Source of the DNA: Fidelibacterota bacterium | GTDB lineage: Bacteria; Fidelibacterota; UBA2242 | DNA length: 8,667 nt | Direction of reading: 5' to 3' | NCBI GenBank assembly: GCA_003527965.1 | Contig: DPVY01000078.1 | Span: 1-8,667 of the forward strand | Shown: piece by piece, positions 6,809 to 8,667 of the stretch | Layout: every line of letters starts with the position of its first letter | Position numbering within the stretch: position 1 is the first letter of the stretch | The notes under the pieces: generated by a model | What the model was told of the DNA's origin: nothing | Databases searched by the model: none | Seen by the model: only the letters and a program-made list of their open reading frames with translations | Position numbers and translations under genes: made by a program

Positions 6809-7789
6809 ATGAATTTAATACACAGATTTGAAGACTACCTTTACGAGACACTTAATATCTCTGTAAAAGCAGAGAAATGGGCAGAGAGTCGAAGACTACC
6901 GATTTACCTAAATGATCTTTATTTGTTTTATGAGATTAATATATTAAATGTGCTCGGTTTATTGATGGTAGCAAAGGATGAAAACGAACAAACTCCTGCA
7001 ACTGTGAAGAAACATATTTCTACTGTTCAGAATAACTGGAATGGTGAAGTCATCTATATTCATCCTAAAGTAACTGCTTTTAATCGTAAGCGGTTGATAG
7101 AACAAAAAGTGTCTTTTGCAATTCCGGGAAATCAGTTGTACCTGCCATTTCTGGGAATTGATCTCAGGGAACATTACCGGCAAATTAAGGAATCCCGTAA
7201 AACACTCAGTCCTTCCACACAAGCTGTTATTCTCTATGTTCTGAATAACAGAATTAATCAGCTGCTGACGCCTTCTATTCTGGCCAACCGGCTGAAATAT
7301 ACTGTTATGACGCTATCAAGGGCATTTGATGAAATAGAATCGGCTGATTTAGGCAAAGTAATGATTGACGGCCGTGAACGAGTGCTTTCTTTTGAATTAT
7401 CAAAAAGTGAATTATGGGATAAAGCACTTGAACTTCTTATTAGTCCGGTCAGAAAACGGACATGGATAATTGATGATGATTATCAGCGGTACGGGGTAAC
7501 AGCCGGTTTGTCCGGATTATCTGTGTATAGCAATCTGGCTCAACCATCTGTTCCGATAGTTGCATTTAGCAAAGAGGAATGGAAATTAAATATAAATCGC
7601 CGGGATTTAATTGAGCGTCCTCAAAAAGAACCGGGGTCAGTCGAAATTGAAGTTTGGTCATATTCTCCCAGATTATTTTCTCAGAATAACGTTGTAGATA
7701 AATATTCATTATATCTTAGTTTGCGTGATAACAAAGATGAACGTGTACAAAAGGCGCTTGAGCAAATGATGGAGAGAATTGAATGGTAA
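6809..7789 (+). CDS. Winged-helix transcriptional regulator / putative AbiEi-like antitoxin
   Basis: About 326 residues, soluble, with no signal peptide or membrane segment. The N-terminal part (about residues 20-125) is a mixed alpha/beta region containing R-K-R-L-I-E-Q-K-V-S-F and Q-L-Y-L-P-F-L-G. I recall this arrangement from MarR-like regulators encoded beside nucleotidyltransferases, but cannot name the family with certainty. A winged helix-turn-helix follows from S134-P-S-T-Q to about 205 (helix, L-T-P-S-I-L-A-N-R-L turn, recognition helix, wing). The start at ATG 6809 is preferred over ATG 6803 because the only Shine-Dalgarno-like GCGGA (6798-6802) directly abuts 6803 but lies 6 nt before 6809. 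It overlaps the next gene by 7 bp, as in antitoxin-first type IV systems. Inferred role: autorepressor and antitoxin. An independent regulator of the hsd locus is also possible. Confidence 0.65.
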   Translation: MNLIHRFEDYLYETLNISVKAEKWAESRRLPIYLNDLYLFYEINILNVLGLLMVAKDENEQTPATVKKHISTVQNNWNGEVIYIHPKVTAFNRKRLIEQKVSFAIPGNQLYLPFLGIDLREHYRQIKESRKTLSPSTQAVILYVLNNRINQLLTPSILANRLKYTVMTLSRAFDEIESADLGKVMIDGRERVLSFELSKSELWDKALELLISPVRKRTWIIDDDYQRYGVTAGLSGLSVYSNLAQPSVPIVAFSKEEWKLNINRRDLIERPQKEPGSVEIEVWSYSPRLFSQNNVVDKYSLYLSLRDNKDERVQKALEQMMERIEW

Positions 7790-8544
7790 AAGGTTTAGAT
7801 ATATTCAAAGAGCATTTCAAAGATTATGAAAAACATTATGTATTAATTGGTGGTGCGGCATGTACAGTTGCCATGGAAGATGCTGGAATGGACTTCCGGG
7901 CAACCAGCGATTTAGATATTGTTCTGTACGTTGAAGCATTAGATCGTGATTTTGTTGAGGCTTTTTGGATATTCATCGATAAGGGCGAATATGAAAACCG
8001 ACAAAAAAGCACAGGAAAACGACTCTTCTATCGATTTCATACTCCTAGGGATGTTACATTTCCGAAAATGCTGGAACTGTTTTCTAGAAAACCGGATTCG
8101 TTGGATTATAAAGGTACAGGGCACCTGACTCCAATACCTATAGATGAAGAAATATCAAGTCTATCGGCAATTCTTCTAAATGATGAATACTATGATTTTA
8201 TACACCGTGGAAAACGTAATTCCGATGGTCTGATGGTGGTGATTCCGGAATACCTGATTCCACTTAAAGCCCGGGCCTGGCTTGATCTGAATAAACGTAA
8301 AGAGGCTGGGGAAAACATAGATGCCAATGATATTAATAAACATAAAAATGATGTATTCCGATTATATCCGCTGCTTTCTTTAGAGAACAGAGTAGTACTA
8401 CCGGAATCAATCAAAGCGGATTTGAGCAAGTTTATTTCACAGATTGAAGGTGGCGTGGCTATCAGTCTCAAGAATCTAGGATTAAGAAATACATATAAAG
8501 AAGAAATCTTGTATAACCTGAAATCAATATATAATTTGGAATAA
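7783..8544 (+). CDS. AbiEii-like nucleotidyltransferase (putative toxin)
   Basis: 253 residues of the polymerase-beta nucleotidyltransferase superfamily, resembling the AbiEii toxin group. Seen: L-I-G23-G-A-A26 followed by T-S42-D43-L-D45-I-V-L, the G-G/G-S and DxD signature that binds nucleotide and metal. A C-terminal helical motif K162-A-R-A-W-L and N-K186-H-K-N-D190-V-F-R-L matches the K...K.ND-type motif typical of AbiEii-like proteins. Family knowledge: AbiEii and MenT enzymes transfer nucleotides to RNA (tRNA for MenT) and arrest growth when not neutralised. The substrate here is unknown. The start at 7783 follows GGAG (7771-7774) by 8 nt and overlaps the regulator by 7 bp, implying translational coupling. 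The gene is A/T-rich compared with hsdR. A non-toxic housekeeping nucleotidyltransferase is possible but less likely given this neighbourhood. Confidence 0.78.
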   Translation: MVKGLDIFKEHFKDYEKHYVLIGGAACTVAMEDAGMDFRATSDLDIVLYVEALDRDFVEAFWIFIDKGEYENRQKSTGKRLFYRFHTPRDVTFPKMLELFSRKPDSLDYKGTGHLTPIPIDEEISSLSAILLNDEYYDFIHRGKRNSDGLMVVIPEYLIPLKARAWLDLNKRKEAGENIDANDINKHKNDVFRLYPLLSLENRVVLPESIKADLSKFISQIEGGVAISLKNLGLRNTYKEEILYNLKSIYNLE

Positions 8545-8571
8545 TACTAATTGTAAGGAACAAATGTTATT

Positions 8572-8667
8572 ATGACCGATGCTGCAACATTAGTATCAAA
8601 ACTCTGGAACTATTGCAACGTGCTCCGTGACGACGGTGTCAGTTACGGTGATTATGTCGAGCAACTA
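8572..8667 (+). CDS. hsdM: Type I restriction-modification DNA methyltransferase HsdM, N-terminal fragment (gene continues beyond window)
   Basis: Only 32 codons are visible. They contain the start of the HsdM N-terminal helical domain: L-W-x-x-C-N-V-L-R-D-D-G-V-S-Y-G-D-Y-V-E-Q-L, very close to the usual L-W-(6)-L-R-x-D-G-x-x-x-x-(D/E)-Y-x-x-Q-L of type I methyltransferases. HsdM methylates adenine in the target with S-adenosylmethionine and forms the M2S core with HsdS. The catalytic NPPF/Y motif would lie outside the window. The AAGGA (8555-8559) is 12 nt from ATG 8572, longer than ideal. No alternative ATG, GTG or TTG lies in frame before the upstream stop at 8554. Confidence 0.88.
   Translation, partial: MTDAATLVSKLWNYCNVLRDDGVSYGDYVEQL

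Overview
The window is bacterial: every confident gene has a Shine-Dalgarno sequence at a sensible distance, and there are no introns. Base composition is moderate and uneven. The organism cannot be named from this stretch. The layout looks like a piece of a defence island: a complete hsdR and hsdS, the first codons of hsdM, a two-gene cassette resembling an AbiE-type toxin-antitoxin pair, and a divergent gene that looks like a single-chain RNA polymerase.

Left part (1-1661, minus strand). One uninterrupted reading frame of 553 codons starts at 1661 behind a near-perfect AGGAGG and runs off the left edge, so only its N-terminal part is visible. It is easy to miss because it has no stop codon in the window. 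The protein carries N-A-D-S-D-G-D, one residue different from the catalytic NADFDGD of multisubunit RNA polymerase beta-prime/Rpb1. An R-N-P lies about 40 residues upstream, a G-K-G in a first candidate barrel, and an N-Q-I-G helical segment downstream. This combination fits the double-psi-beta-barrel polymerases related to phage YonO and the QDE-1-type RNA-dependent RNA polymerases. It is the most unusual object in the window.

Middle (1662-2475). About 814 bp with no convincing gene. It separates the divergent polymerase-like gene from the hsd locus and should hold both promoters. It contains poly-G runs, short repeats and a small palindrome.

Right part (2476-8667, plus strand). The order is hsdR (DNA translocase/endonuclease of the EcoAI/EcoEI type), hsdS (specificity subunit with two target-recognition domains), a winged-helix regulator, an AbiEii-like nucleotidyltransferase overlapping it by 7 bp, then hsdM cut off after 32 codons. 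HsdR, HsdS and HsdM would assemble into a type I restriction-modification complex. The regulator/nucleotidyltransferase pair sits between hsdS and hsdM, has its own upstream region with repeated GTTAAC-like sites, and is visibly more A/T-rich than hsdR. It may be a toxin-antitoxin or abortive-infection module riding in, or functionally tied to, the restriction locus. hsdS is a mosaic of A/T-rich recognition domains and G/C-rich conserved segments, as expected for a gene that exchanges specificity domains.
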